A stretch of 30,521 nt of DNA from JANLTP01 sp031363055 (GTDB lineage: Bacteria > Pseudomonadota > Gammaproteobacteria > Burkholderiales > Burkholderiaceae_E): positions 1-30,521 of the forward strand of contig JANLTP010000143.1 of NCBI GenBank assembly GCA_031363055.1. Reading direction: 5' to 3'. The position numbers and the translations under genes were made by a program. Numbering within the stretch: the first letter of the stretch is position 1; each line of letters opens with the position of its first letter. Positions 23,457 to 30,521 of the stretch are shown here, piece by piece. The notes beneath the pieces were generated by a model that was not told the origin of the DNA, ran no database searches, and saw only the letters and a list, made by a program, of their open reading frames with translations.

Positions 23457-23856
23457 CGCCAAACGCAACCTTGACCTGATCGAGACTGCCTGCCTTGGCG
23501 GCGACGCCCAGTGCATCAACGGCCTTGTCGACGGTTTCGGCCGCCGTCTTAAACTTGGCTTCGTTCGACCAGATTTCTGGCTTGGCCTTGGTGTCACCCT
23601 TGTCCGAACCGGGAATGAAGGCTACGTACGGTAGTTTGACCATTTGCTCGACGATCGCAACATTGGCCGACACTTCCGCCGCGTTATAGGGACGCTCACC
23701 CTTTACAACGGGACCCAGGCGGCCAAAATGCGAGGCCATCACGGTAAACGCGGCTTTGCGATACTTGATGGCATCTTCCGGTTTGGCAAACTGCGCTTGA
23801 GCGGCAAATGGCGCCAGCATGATCAAACTGGCCAGGGCAATACGAAACGACTTCAT
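23407..23856 (-). CDS. Cytochrome c' (periplasmic, class II)
   Basis: Four-helix-bundle c-type cytochrome, 149 residues. The ATG at 23856 has GAGGAGTC just upstream and starts a standard signal peptide (MKSFRIALASLIMLAPFAAQA). The mature chain opens AQFAKPEDAIKYRKAAFTVMASHFGRL, typical of cytochrome c'. The heme motif CKGCH is at 139-143, six residues before the C-terminus (DEFRKE). Cytochrome c' binds NO and CO and is often linked to nitrosative-stress protection, though not proven here. First gene of a four-gene operon with b561 and two YceI proteins. Confidence 0.93.
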   Translation of the reverse strand: MKSFRIALASLIMLAPFAAQAQFAKPEDAIKYRKAAFTVMASHFGRLGPVVKGERPYNAAEVSANVAIVEQMVKLPYVAFIPGSDKGDTKAKPEIWSNEAKFKTAAETVDKAVDALGVAAKAGSLDQVKVAFGDVGKACKGCHDEFRKE

Positions 23857-23933
23857 CACAGACTCCTCGGTTGATAGAGATCGAAATATTGGCAAAAGTT
23901 TGCTCAAGTACGAGCTGTTTTAAGTCTAGAGCA

Positions 23934-23957
23934 AAATTTCCAGCCTTGCTTGAGGCT
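23934..23957 (-). terminator. Weak hairpin after purB
   Basis: On the minus strand AGCCT and AGGCT with a 6-base loop, then GGAAATTTTG, within the 104-bp spacer between purB and the cytochrome c' gene. The five-base stem is short, so efficient termination is doubtful. Confidence 0.3.
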
Positions 23958-23960
23958 AGC

Positions 23961-25325
23961 TCATACCCGTCGGGCCAACTCCGCAGCGCGCCCCACATAG
24001 GCCGCCGGAGTCAGCGCTTTGAGGCGCGTTTTGACCGACTCGGGCAACGTCAAACCATCAATGAATTGACTCAACGTGGCGGCGTTGATGCTGCGCCCGC
24101 GGGTCAACTCTTTCAGTTGCTCGTATGGATTGTCAACGCCAAAGCGGCGCATGGCGGTTTGAATCGGTTCAGCCAAAATTTCCCAAGCGTCGTTCAGATC
24201 GTGTTCGAGCCGAGCGCGATCGATTTCCAGCTTGCCCAGGCCGCGCAAACAGGAGTCGTAGGCGAGCAGCGAATAGCCGAGTGCTGTGCCCATGTTGCGC
24301 AGAACTGTGGAATCGCTCAGGTCACGCTGCCAGCGTGAAATCGGTAGTTTCTCGGACATATGCCGCAACAAGGCATTGGCGACACCGAGATTGCCTTCGG
24401 AATTTTCGAAATCGATCGGATTGACCTTATGCGGCATGGTGGACGAACCGATTTCGCCGGCCTTCAGTTTCTGTTTGAAGTAACCGAGCGAGATATAGCC
24501 CCAGATGTCGCGGTCGAAATCAATCAAAATGGTGTTGATTCGCGCCAACGCGTCAAAGTATTGAGCCATGTAGTCGTGGGGCTCGATCTGGGTCGTGTAC
24601 CCATTGACCTCAAGGCCCAACGACTCGATGACTTGCCGCGAAAACTGCTCCCAGTCCACTTCGGGATAGGCAACCGAATGAGCGTTATAGTTACCCACGG
24701 CGCCATTCATTTTGGCCAGCAACGGCACCGCAGCAAGTACATCTCGCGCGCGCTCCAGTCGCACCAGAACGTTGGCGACCTCTTTGCCAACGGTCGTCGG
24801 CGAGGCAGTCTGGCCGTGGGTGCGCGATAACATCGGCACCGCCGCGTGTTGATGCGCCAGTTGCCGAAGACTTGCGGCTAACTTTGCAAGCACGGGCATC
24901 AGCACCTGATCGCGCGCCGACTTGAGCATGAGCGCATGTGACGTGTTGTTGATGTCCTCCGACGTGCAGGCAAAGTGGATGAATTCGGCGCTGCGCGACA
25001 GATCGACGTCGTCCTTGACCGATTCCTTCAAGAAATACTCTACCGCCTTGACGTCGTGATTGGTCACCTGCTCAATTTCTTTGATTCGTTGCGCGTGCGC
25101 ATCACCAAATTGCGCGACCAGCGCGCGTAACCGGGCGCGCGCCGCCGCTGGCAATGCAGCAAGCTCGGGCAGACCCGCGTCAGATAACGCAATCAGCCAC
25201 TCGACCTCGACCTTGACGCGGTTGCGCATGAACGCGGCCTCAGACATCAGGCCACGAATGCTCGCGAGTCGAGGGGCATAACGACCGTCAAGCGGCGAGA
25301 GTGCATTCAGCTCGAAACTGTTCAT
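23961..25325 (-). CDS. purB: Adenylosuccinate lyase PurB
   Basis: Cleaves SAICAR and adenylosuccinate, releasing fumarate, in purine synthesis. 454 residues from the ATG at 25325, which gives the family start MNSFELNALSPLDGRYA; the open frame extends 92 codons further upstream but without family resemblance. Conserved stretches are VEWLIALSD, TSEDINNTSHALML, SRTHGQTASPTTVGKE and the flexible catalytic loop GEIGSSTMPHKVNPIDFEN. Complete with catalytic Ser and His. No ribosome site is evident; TAGAAT lies 7 bases before the ATG. Divergent from the glutathione S-transferase gene, an arrangement frequent in Burkholderiales. Confidence 0.97.
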   Translation of the reverse strand: MNSFELNALSPLDGRYAPRLASIRGLMSEAAFMRNRVKVEVEWLIALSDAGLPELAALPAAARARLRALVAQFGDAHAQRIKEIEQVTNHDVKAVEYFLKESVKDDVDLSRSAEFIHFACTSEDINNTSHALMLKSARDQVLMPVLAKLAASLRQLAHQHAAVPMLSRTHGQTASPTTVGKEVANVLVRLERARDVLAAVPLLAKMNGAVGNYNAHSVAYPEVDWEQFSRQVIESLGLEVNGYTTQIEPHDYMAQYFDALARINTILIDFDRDIWGYISLGYFKQKLKAGEIGSSTMPHKVNPIDFENSEGNLGVANALLRHMSEKLPISRWQRDLSDSTVLRNMGTALGYSLLAYDSCLRGLGKLEIDRARLEHDLNDAWEILAEPIQTAMRRFGVDNPYEQLKELTRGRSINAATLSQFIDGLTLPESVKTRLKALTPAAYVGRAAELARRV

Positions 25326-25364
25326 AATGCCAATTCTACGGGGAGAATTACCACAACTCCATTT

Positions 25365-25372
25365 GATATACT
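25365..25372 (+). promoter_or_regulatory. Extended -10 promoter of the glutathione S-transferase gene
   Basis: TGATATACT contains TATACT at 25367-25372 preceded by the TG of an extended -10. It lies 39 bases before the ATG at 25412, in the 86-bp spacer divergent from purB. No good -35 is visible, as allowed for an extended -10. Confidence 0.5.
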
Positions 25373-25411
25373 TTACCCGGAACAGTGTGCAGTTCAACCC
25401 ACTCCGGCAAC

Positions 25412-26020
25412 ATGAAGCTAATCGGTTCGCTCGCCAGTCCTTATGTTCGAAAAGTTCGGGTGGTACTGGCCGAGAAAAAGATTGAGTACAAGTTCGAACT
25501 CGACGATGTCTGGTCTGCGCAATCCAAAGTACACAGCTCCAACCCACTCGGCAAAGTACCGTGCCTCGTGATGGAAGATGGCGGCGCGATGTTTGATTCA
25601 AGGGTGATCGTTGAGTACCTGGACAGCGTTTCGCCGGTCAATCGACTGATCCCCGCCAACAGTCGAGCACGCGCTGAAGTCAAGACCTGGGAAGCACTAG
25701 GTGACGGCCTTCTTGATGCCGCCATTCTCGCCCGAGTCGAGGTCCAGCAGCGCCCTCTGGAGCAGCGCAGCCAAAGTTGGATCGACCGGCAAATGGGCAA
25801 GGTCAACGCTGCACTGGCCAGCGTGTCGTCGGGCTTGGGGAACAAGCCCTGGGCCTGCGAAGGAAAATATTCGCTGGCCGATATTGCCATCGGCTGTACC
25901 TTGGGCTGGCTTGAATTCCGCTTGCCACAACTCGATTGGCGCTTTCAGTACCCTAACCTGTCCAGGCACCATGACAAACTGAATACCCGCCCGGCGTTCG
26001 CGTCGACGCGTCCGGTCTAG
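25412..26020 (+). CDS. Glutathione S-transferase family protein
   Basis: Cytosolic GST-fold protein of 202 residues. The N-terminal thioredoxin domain opens MKLIGSLASPYVRKVRVVLAEKK, with the catalytic-type Ser in SPYVRKV and the cis-Pro in GKVPCL. DSRVIVEYLD is the glutathione gamma-glutamyl contact. The helical C-terminal domain has KYSLADIAIGCTLGWLEFR, the conserved N-cap Asp region. The ATG at 25412 is chosen since the fold begins there; the preceding codons have no homology. No ribosome site. Substrate unknown. Placement beside purB and near mnmA is recurrent in betaproteobacteria. Confidence 0.93.
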   Translation: MKLIGSLASPYVRKVRVVLAEKKIEYKFELDDVWSAQSKVHSSNPLGKVPCLVMEDGGAMFDSRVIVEYLDSVSPVNRLIPANSRARAEVKTWEALGDGLLDAAILARVEVQQRPLEQRSQSWIDRQMGKVNAALASVSSGLGNKPWACEGKYSLADIAIGCTLGWLEFRLPQLDWRFQYPNLSRHHDKLNTRPAFASTRPV

Positions 26021-26037
26021 GAGGGTCGGGGTCAAGA

Positions 26038-27297
26038 ATGGCTGTCCTTTCGTACCGTTTTGAGACACTGGACGCCATACGCGGCATTGCCGCGATGATG
26101 GTCATATCACGTCACACCGAGCTGTTTGGCACCGCCGGCGCCGAGTCGCACAGCTATCTGGCGGTCGATTTGTTCTTCATGCTGAGCGGATTCGTCATTG
26201 CACATGCCTATGAGCGCCATTTGCGATCGGGCGCCCTGACGCCGCTGCGGTTTGTGGCGATCCGACTGGTCCGGCTTTATCCGATGTTCTTGCTAGCCGT
26301 TTGCCTGGCTACATTCGTCGCCCTGACGCGACCGGAGTTCGAACCTAATGTCTTATCGAAGTGGACCTCACCGCATTCATCGGCACTGGAAATATTGGGC
26401 AGTGCGGCATTGACCCTGTTCTTCTTGCCGTCGCGGCTCGGCGACAGCGTGTTGTTGTTTCCGCTGAATACGGCGTTCTGGTCGCTCATGTTCGAAGTCG
26501 TGGTCAATATTTTGTACGCCTGCGTATACGGCAAACTGACGCTGAAGGTTCTGTGGGGTGTCGTGATCGCCACCGGTCTGTGTCTGGGCGTCGTCGCCTT
26601 GCGGCGCAATGGCCTCGAGATGGGCTGGTCCTGGAGTATCAGTTCTCTGGTTTACGGATCGATCCGCGCAACCTTCGGATTTATGGCTGGCGTGTTGCTG
26701 CTGCGCTTGTTCTCGGCGCGTGGGCCGATCAACAGCAATGTCCGCGCCGTGCTGATGCTCGGTCTGGTAGCCATTCCCCTGGCGCTACCGGACTCGGGGC
26801 GACTGAACGGCCTCATTGATGCGATTGCGGTGCTCGCCTTCTTCCCGTTCGCGATTGCGATCGGCGCACCATTGCATGCCCACGGCGCCTTACTGCGCTA
26901 TTTCATGTGGCTGGGTGCCGCCAGCTATCCGGTTTATGTGCTGCATGTCCCGAGCCTGATACTGTTTGAGCGTTATGTCCATCAGTCGGGAATCGGCGCT
27001 CGTCCGCCCTTGGCGCTGTTCTTGCCGGCGTTCTTTTTGCTGGCCCTGGTTGTCACCGCAACCTGGCTGGATCGCCACTACGACCAGCGCGTTCGCAAAT
27101 GGATCATTGACCGATTCGACTTGCGCCCAAACGCCGCGTTGCGCACGGCCGACACTCGAAGCGCGACGCAAATTCAAGCTGAACTCTCGGCCTATGATCG
27201 CGTCCTGGCCGCCCAGGCCGAACAATCGGCACCGCCGGCCGATACCCTCACGCCGGATCAAAACTCTCGGCCCGCGCCTTCGGCCAAAACGTCCTGA
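26038..27297 (+). CDS. Acyltransferase 3 family membrane protein (OafA-like)
   Basis: Integral membrane O-acyltransferase of 419 residues with about ten helices. It acetylates or otherwise acylates a sugar, polymer or lipid; the acceptor is unknown. RFETLDAIRGIAAMMVISRH with the catalytic-type H26 is the family signature, followed by LAVDLFFMLSGFVIAHAYERH. The last 60 residues after helix ten form a hydrophilic tail ending rich in Pro, Ala and Ser. It starts 17 bases after the GST stop, with GGAGG upstream, so both may be co-transcribed. Its last 50 bases overlap, tail to tail, the glutamate-synthase-like gene on the minus strand. Confidence 0.9.
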   Translation: MAVLSYRFETLDAIRGIAAMMVISRHTELFGTAGAESHSYLAVDLFFMLSGFVIAHAYERHLRSGALTPLRFVAIRLVRLYPMFLLAVCLATFVALTRPEFEPNVLSKWTSPHSSALEILGSAALTLFFLPSRLGDSVLLFPLNTAFWSLMFEVVVNILYACVYGKLTLKVLWGVVIATGLCLGVVALRRNGLEMGWSWSISSLVYGSIRATFGFMAGVLLLRLFSARGPINSNVRAVLMLGLVAIPLALPDSGRLNGLIDAIAVLAFFPFAIAIGAPLHAHGALLRYFMWLGAASYPVYVLHVPSLILFERYVHQSGIGARPPLALFLPAFFLLALVVTATWLDRHYDQRVRKWIIDRFDLRPNAALRTADTRSATQIQAELSAYDRVLAAQAEQSAPPADTLTPDQNSRPAPSAKTS

Positions 27298-28846
27298 ACA
27301 CGGTCGGTTCGGCGTCGCCGTCGAGTAACTCGCCCGGTTGCAAGAACGGGTAAAGATTTGACAACAGTCTGACATCATTATGAGCCACGCGCCGAACGAT
27401 GTGATGCGGACGCAATTGTGCCGGATGGGTCAGGCCGGCGGCCGCAATGAGCTCCGACAATGCGTGCAAGGTATTGTGATGAAAACTCGCGACGCGATCG
27501 GCTTTATCCGGCACCACCAGCGCTCGCTGACGCAGTAGATCCTGAGTCGTCACTCCGGTTGGACACTTGCCGGTATGACAACTCTGCGCCTGTATGCATC
27601 CGAGCGCAAACATGAAGCCGCGCGCGCTGTTACACCAGTCGGCGCCGATCGCCATGGTGCGGGCAATATCAAATGCGGTCACCAGCTTGCCGGCCGCGCC
27701 GATACGAATCTGGTCGCGCAAATTGAGTCCAACCAGAGTGCCGTGAACCAGCAACAGCCCTTCACGCATGGGTGTACCCATACGGTCGATGAACTCGGCG
27801 GGCGCCGCACCGGTACCGCCCTCCTTGCCGTCAACGACGATGAAGTCGGGCGTGATGCCGGTCGCCAGCATCGCCTTGGCAATCGCAAACCATTCCCAGG
27901 CATGGCCGATGGCGAGCTTGAAACCGGTCGGTTTGCCGCCCGACAGCTCGCGCAATCGCGCGATGAATTCGAGCAGCTCGATCGGCGTCTTGAACGCCGA
28001 GTGGCTGGCCGGCGAGATGCAATCGGTCCAGGCCGGCACACCACGTGCCTGTGCAATCTCGGGCGTCACTTTGGCACCGGGCAGCACGCCGCCGTGGCCT
28101 GGTTTGGCACCCTGCGACAGTTTCAGCTCGATCATCTTGACCTGAGGATCGCGGGCGTTCTCCATGAAGCGTTCAGCGCTGAAGGTTCCGTCTGAATTTC
28201 GGCAACCAAAGTAGCCGCTACCGATTTCCCAAGTCAGATCGCCGCCATGTTCGCGATGATAGATACTGATCGAGCCCTCGCCGGTATCATGCGCGAAGCG
28301 GCCCGCCTTGGCACCCTTGTTCAAGGCTCGAATGGCGTTCGGCGACAGCGAACCGAAGCTCATTGCCGAAATGTTGAACACCGAGGCGTCATACGGCACG
28401 GCACACTGCGGACCGCCGATGCTGAGGCGAAAATCGGACGGCGCCGGGGTCGCCGGATTAATCGAGTGCGTGATCCATTCGTAGCCGTCAGCGTAAGTAT
28501 CTATCTGCGTGCCGAACGGTCGTTTGTCGAGTTCACCCTTGGCGCGCTGATAAACAATCGCACGCTGTTGACGCGAGAACGGAACGGCCTCGCTATCGGA
28601 TTCAAAGAAGTACTGGCGAATTTCCGGTCGGATGTATTCGAGCAGGAACCGCATATGACCGATCAACGGATAATTTCGCAGCACCGAACGCTTGGACTGC
28701 AGCAAATCGCGGGTACCGAGCAGCGCCAGCGCCGTCGCCGTGACAGGCCAGAACCAACCGAGCATCTCGCGCGAGAACATTAACCAGAGAACGATCGAAA
28801 CCAGAATCGCGACCCCGAGGGTCGTGTACCGAAGGTATGCCTGCAC
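27248..28846 (-). CDS. FMN-binding glutamate-synthase family protein with N-terminal membrane anchor
   Basis: 532 residues. Two hydrophobic segments (about 9-24 and 30-45) anchor it, then a full glutamate-synthase-type TIM barrel follows: FNISAMSFGSLSPNAIRALNKGA (158-180), KPGHGGVLPGAKV (248-260), DGKEGGTGAAP (339-349) and the iron-sulfur cysteines C417, C423 and C428 in GCIQAQSCHTGKCPTG. The amidotransferase domain of GltB is absent and no GltD-type partner is nearby, so it is unlikely to be ordinary GOGAT. Reaction unknown. Start is GTG at 28846 with GGTGGGTGAG 5 bases upstream. It is convergent with the acyltransferase gene and overlaps it by 50 bases. Confidence 0.9.
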   Translation of the reverse strand: MQAYLRYTTLGVAILVSIVLWLMFSREMLGWFWPVTATALALLGTRDLLQSKRSVLRNYPLIGHMRFLLEYIRPEIRQYFFESDSEAVPFSRQQRAIVYQRAKGELDKRPFGTQIDTYADGYEWITHSINPATPAPSDFRLSIGGPQCAVPYDASVFNISAMSFGSLSPNAIRALNKGAKAGRFAHDTGEGSISIYHREHGGDLTWEIGSGYFGCRNSDGTFSAERFMENARDPQVKMIELKLSQGAKPGHGGVLPGAKVTPEIAQARGVPAWTDCISPASHSAFKTPIELLEFIARLRELSGGKPTGFKLAIGHAWEWFAIAKAMLATGITPDFIVVDGKEGGTGAAPAEFIDRMGTPMREGLLLVHGTLVGLNLRDQIRIGAAGKLVTAFDIARTMAIGADWCNSARGFMFALGCIQAQSCHTGKCPTGVTTQDLLRQRALVVPDKADRVASFHHNTLHALSELIAAAGLTHPAQLRPHHIVRRVAHNDVRLLSNLYPFLQPGELLDGDAEPTVFRTFWPKARAESFDPA

Positions 28847-28862
28847 TATGTCTCACCCACCT

Positions 28863-28894
28863 GTCTGCGTTTCTGCGTTTCTGCGTGTCTGCGG
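28863..28894 (-). repeat. 8-bp tandem repeat, four units
   Basis: Plus-strand units GTCTGCGT, TTCTGCGT, TTCTGCGT and GTCTGCGG (28863-28894). It lies 16 bases before the GTG start of the glutamate-synthase-like gene and just after the stop of a short open frame (28897-29088). An 8-bp unit can change length by slippage, which could alter spacing in this promoter region. Confidence 0.85.
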
Positions 28895-28896
28895 AT

Positions 28897-29088
28897 CTAT
28901 TGTTCTGCGGCTATAAATGTCCGCGCGATTGCCTCGACCTCTTTGATTTGGGCTTCAAGTAGCTTAACCGCAATCAATCCCGTCGAAGGCTCGAAATGCG
29001 CAACAAAATGGCGCCGGTTCAGCTTGACGGCGCAGCCGGAAAGTTTAATGGCAGCGCCAAGTCGGCTCGATGACAGTGCTAGAAGCCA
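28897..29088 (-). other. Possible short or degenerate coding frame downstream of mnmA
   Basis: Just after the mnmA stop the minus strand has a 63-codon open frame ending in TAG at 28897. It contains no ATG or GTG; the only usual start is a TTG near the end (MIAVKLLEAQIKEVEA). The translation has a protein-like second half (KLLEAQIKEVEAIARTFIAAEQ would form an amphipathic helix, here cited in parts) and is not recognised. It may be a gene remnant, a gene using a rare start such as ATT at 29049, or chance. The neighbouring 8-bp array starts 3 bases beyond its stop, as arrays do at real genes here. Confidence 0.3.
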
Positions 29089-30248
29089 TCAATAATGCCA
29101 CCGCCCAGACAGACGTCGCCCTCATACAGCACCGCAGACTGTCCCGGTGTCACGGCCCACTGCGGCTGCTCGAAGTTCAAGGTGAACTCATCCGATGGCA
29201 CGGCAGCGGACAGCGCATCAAAGTCTATCCGGCAGGCTGCGTCAACTTGCCGATAGCGGGTTTTGGCGCCGATCGCCGCCCGCGGTGGCGCACCGGCAAT
29301 CCAATGCGCGGACTGCGCGCGCAGTGACTTCGTCAGCAGCCACGGATGGTCATGACCTTGCACGACATACAGGGTGTTATTGACCATGTCCTTGCGCGCT
29401 ACATACCAGGCTGCGCCGCTGCCGTCGCGCCGCCCGCCAATGCCAATGCCCTTGCGTTGCCCGAGCGTGTAAAACGCCAATCCGACGTGTTCGCCAATCT
29501 CGTGGCCATCGTCGCTTCGAATCGGCCCGGCCTGCATCGGCAGATAACGATTCAGGAACTCGCGAAACGGTCGCTCGCCAATAAAGCAGATACCGGTCGA
29601 GTCCTTTTTGGCCGCATTCGCCAAGCCAATTTTCTCGGCCAGTGCGCGCACCAACGGTTTGTGCAGATGGCCAATCGGGAACCAGGCTCGCGACAATTGT
29701 GCCTGGCTCAACCGATGCAAGAAGTAGCTCTGATCCTTACCCGCGTCAACGCCGCGCAGCAACTCGAACAAACCGCCGTCGGTGCGTCGCACTTGTGCAT
29801 AGTGCCCGGTCGCAATATGTTCAGCGCCCATCTTGACCGCGTAATCAAGGAAGGCTTTGAATTTGATTTCCGCATTGCACAGTACATCGGGGTTCGGTGT
29901 GCGACCAGCCGAGTACTCACGCAAGAATTCGGCGAATACCCGCTCGCGATACTCTTGCGCAAAATTGACGACTTCAATATCAATGCCGATCCGGTCAGCA
30001 ACACTGGCGGCATCAATCCAGTCCTGGCGAGTCGAACAATATTCGTCGTCATCGTCGTCCTCCCAGTTTTTCATGAAGAGACCGATGACCTCGTAGCCCT
30101 GTTCCTTGAGCAACCAGGCAGCGACCGACGAGTCGACACCGCCCGACATGCCCACGACAATCCGACTGCCTGGGGGCGGCGCATAAAGTTGATCGGCGAT
30201 GAGCTCTGAAATTTTGGAACCCCCGCTCAGACCAGCGAATATATGCAA
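29079..30248 (-). CDS. mnmA: tRNA-specific 2-thiouridylase MnmA
   Basis: Thiolates U34 of tRNA-Lys, -Glu and -Gln, using ATP and relayed sulfur. Up to 389 residues. The PP-loop SGGVDSS is at 35-41, the first catalytic Cys in PNPDVLCNAEIKF and the second in STGICFIGERPF, all intact. The C-terminal barrel ends GQSAVLYEGDVCLGGGIIDG. The start is unclear. The TTG at 30248 overlaps nudJ by 22 bases and lacks a ribosome site; the ATG at 30149 would remove the first beta-strand (RIVVG) and is too short. An ATT at 30212 has a GGGGG 7 bases upstream and gives the family length. Gene order nudJ-mnmA is the same as in Escherichia coli. Confidence 0.95.
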   Translation of the reverse strand: MHIFAGLSGGSKISELIADQLYAPPPGSRIVVGMSGGVDSSVAAWLLKEQGYEVIGLFMKNWEDDDDDEYCSTRQDWIDAASVADRIGIDIEVVNFAQEYRERVFAEFLREYSAGRTPNPDVLCNAEIKFKAFLDYAVKMGAEHIATGHYAQVRRTDGGLFELLRGVDAGKDQSYFLHRLSQAQLSRAWFPIGHLHKPLVRALAEKIGLANAAKKDSTGICFIGERPFREFLNRYLPMQAGPIRSDDGHEIGEHVGLAFYTLGQRKGIGIGGRRDGSGAAWYVARKDMVNNTLYVVQGHDHPWLLTKSLRAQSAHWIAGAPPRAAIGAKTRYRQVDAACRIDFDALSAAVPSDEFTLNFEQPQWAVTPGQSAVLYEGDVCLGGGIIDGF

Positions 30249-30521
30249 CTCGAGTGAGTGTAGATCAGCTCGAGCGCGAAGCGTTTTCCCTTGACATAGT
30301 CATCAACCGTTTCCATGACCACCGGGCTGCGGTGCATGTCACTGCGCTCGCGTATTTCATCGGCGCTCAACCACAGGGTACGCACGATGCCCCGGTCCAG
30401 CGGGCGCTCGCGATCAACGCCAATGATGCGGCAGGCGAACGAAAAGCGCAGATAAGTGACGTCGGCACCGCTGGCGTCGTGGGTATAGCGCGACAGGTAA
30501 ATGCCCACCCCCGCCACCGCC
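30227..30521 (-). CDS. nudJ: Nudix hydrolase NudJ-like (5' end cut by window edge)
   Basis: C-terminal part of a Nudix pyrophosphatase; the frame is open to the window edge, so the N-terminus with the Nudix box lies outside. The visible part matches NudJ: TYLRFSFACRI, WLSADEIRER, RSPVVMETVDDYVKGKRFALELIY. E. coli NudJ removes phosphate from HMP-pyrophosphate and nucleoside di- and triphosphates, but the substrate here is not shown. It overlaps the longest mnmA frame. NudJ next to MnmA is a long-standing neighbourhood in proteobacteria. Confidence 0.85.
   Translation of the reverse strand, partial: AVAGVGIYLSRYTHDASGADVTYLRFSFACRIIGVDRERPLDRGIVRTLWLSADEIRERSDMHRSPVVMETVDDYVKGKRFALELIYTHSSCIYSLV

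Noticed and set aside
23457..23597. 47-codon upstream extension of cytochrome b561
   Set aside because: It is another frame of the cytochrome c' gene, Arg/Pro/Ser-rich with no homology to b561 proteins.
25326..25601. 92-codon upstream extension of purB
   Set aside because: Covers the divergent spacer and the start of the GST gene, has no purB resemblance, and the ATG at 25325 gives the exact family N-terminus.
27248..28846. Large subunit of ordinary NADPH glutamate synthase
   Set aside because: It is about one third of GltB length, lacks the N-terminal glutaminase domain, and has no GltD gene nearby.

Overview
The window looks like a stretch of chromosome from a Gram-negative proteobacterium, most likely a betaproteobacterium. 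This is inferred from the gene families and gene order, not from a phylogeny. Supporting signs are queA-tgt and yajC-secD-secF on the same strand; a cytochrome c'/cytochrome b561/YceI/YceI cluster beside purB, a glutathione S-transferase and mnmA; a NudJ-type Nudix gene just upstream of mnmA; and a Liv-type ABC operon. Coding density is high, no gap between genes exceeds about 240 bases, and I see no insertion sequence, prophage, integrase or CRISPR array.

Layout. 1-2435 (minus): the start of an oligopeptide-type ABC operon, with binding protein then first permease, cut by the left edge. 2636-4219 (minus): a GMC flavoprotein oxidoreductase, divergent from a 6-phosphogluconate-dehydrogenase-like enzyme (4356-5246). 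5289-5921 (minus): a VapBC toxin-antitoxin pair with a well-formed operator-promoter. 5996-8282 (minus): a tungstate-type ABC transporter in the order permease, ATPase, binding protein. 8406-8492 (minus): tRNA-Leu(CAA) with a strong terminator. 8631-10785 (plus): queA-tgt for queuosine. 10864-12516 (minus): a protein with four rhodanese repeats. 12611-17312 (minus): a complete five-gene branched-chain-amino-acid-type ABC transporter. 17524-20790 (plus): yajC-secD-secF, then a b561-type cytochrome (20825-21523). 21621-23856 (minus): cytochrome c', cytochrome b561 and two YceI lipocalin-like proteins in one operon. 23961-25325 (minus): purB, divergent from a glutathione S-transferase and an acyltransferase-3 membrane protein. 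27248-28846 (minus): a membrane-anchored glutamate-synthase-like FMN protein. 29079-30521 (minus): mnmA and the 3' part of nudJ.

Functionally most of this is housekeeping: tRNA wobble modification (queA, tgt, mnmA), protein export (yajC-secDF), purine synthesis (purB), nutrient and oxyanion import (three ABC systems), and a periplasmic redox cluster (cytochromes plus YceI).

The most unusual signal is not a gene. At eight places an array of short direct repeats starts at, or within a few codons of, a stop codon and runs into the downstream spacer. Each array has its own unit sequence and length (8, 10, 12, 15, 16, 18, 18 and 19 bp), so this is not one dispersed repeat family. In several arrays the stop codon is copied with the unit, giving backup stops. 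I know of no described element with this behaviour; it may be a local mutational process (slippage at gene ends) or a selected 3'-end structure.
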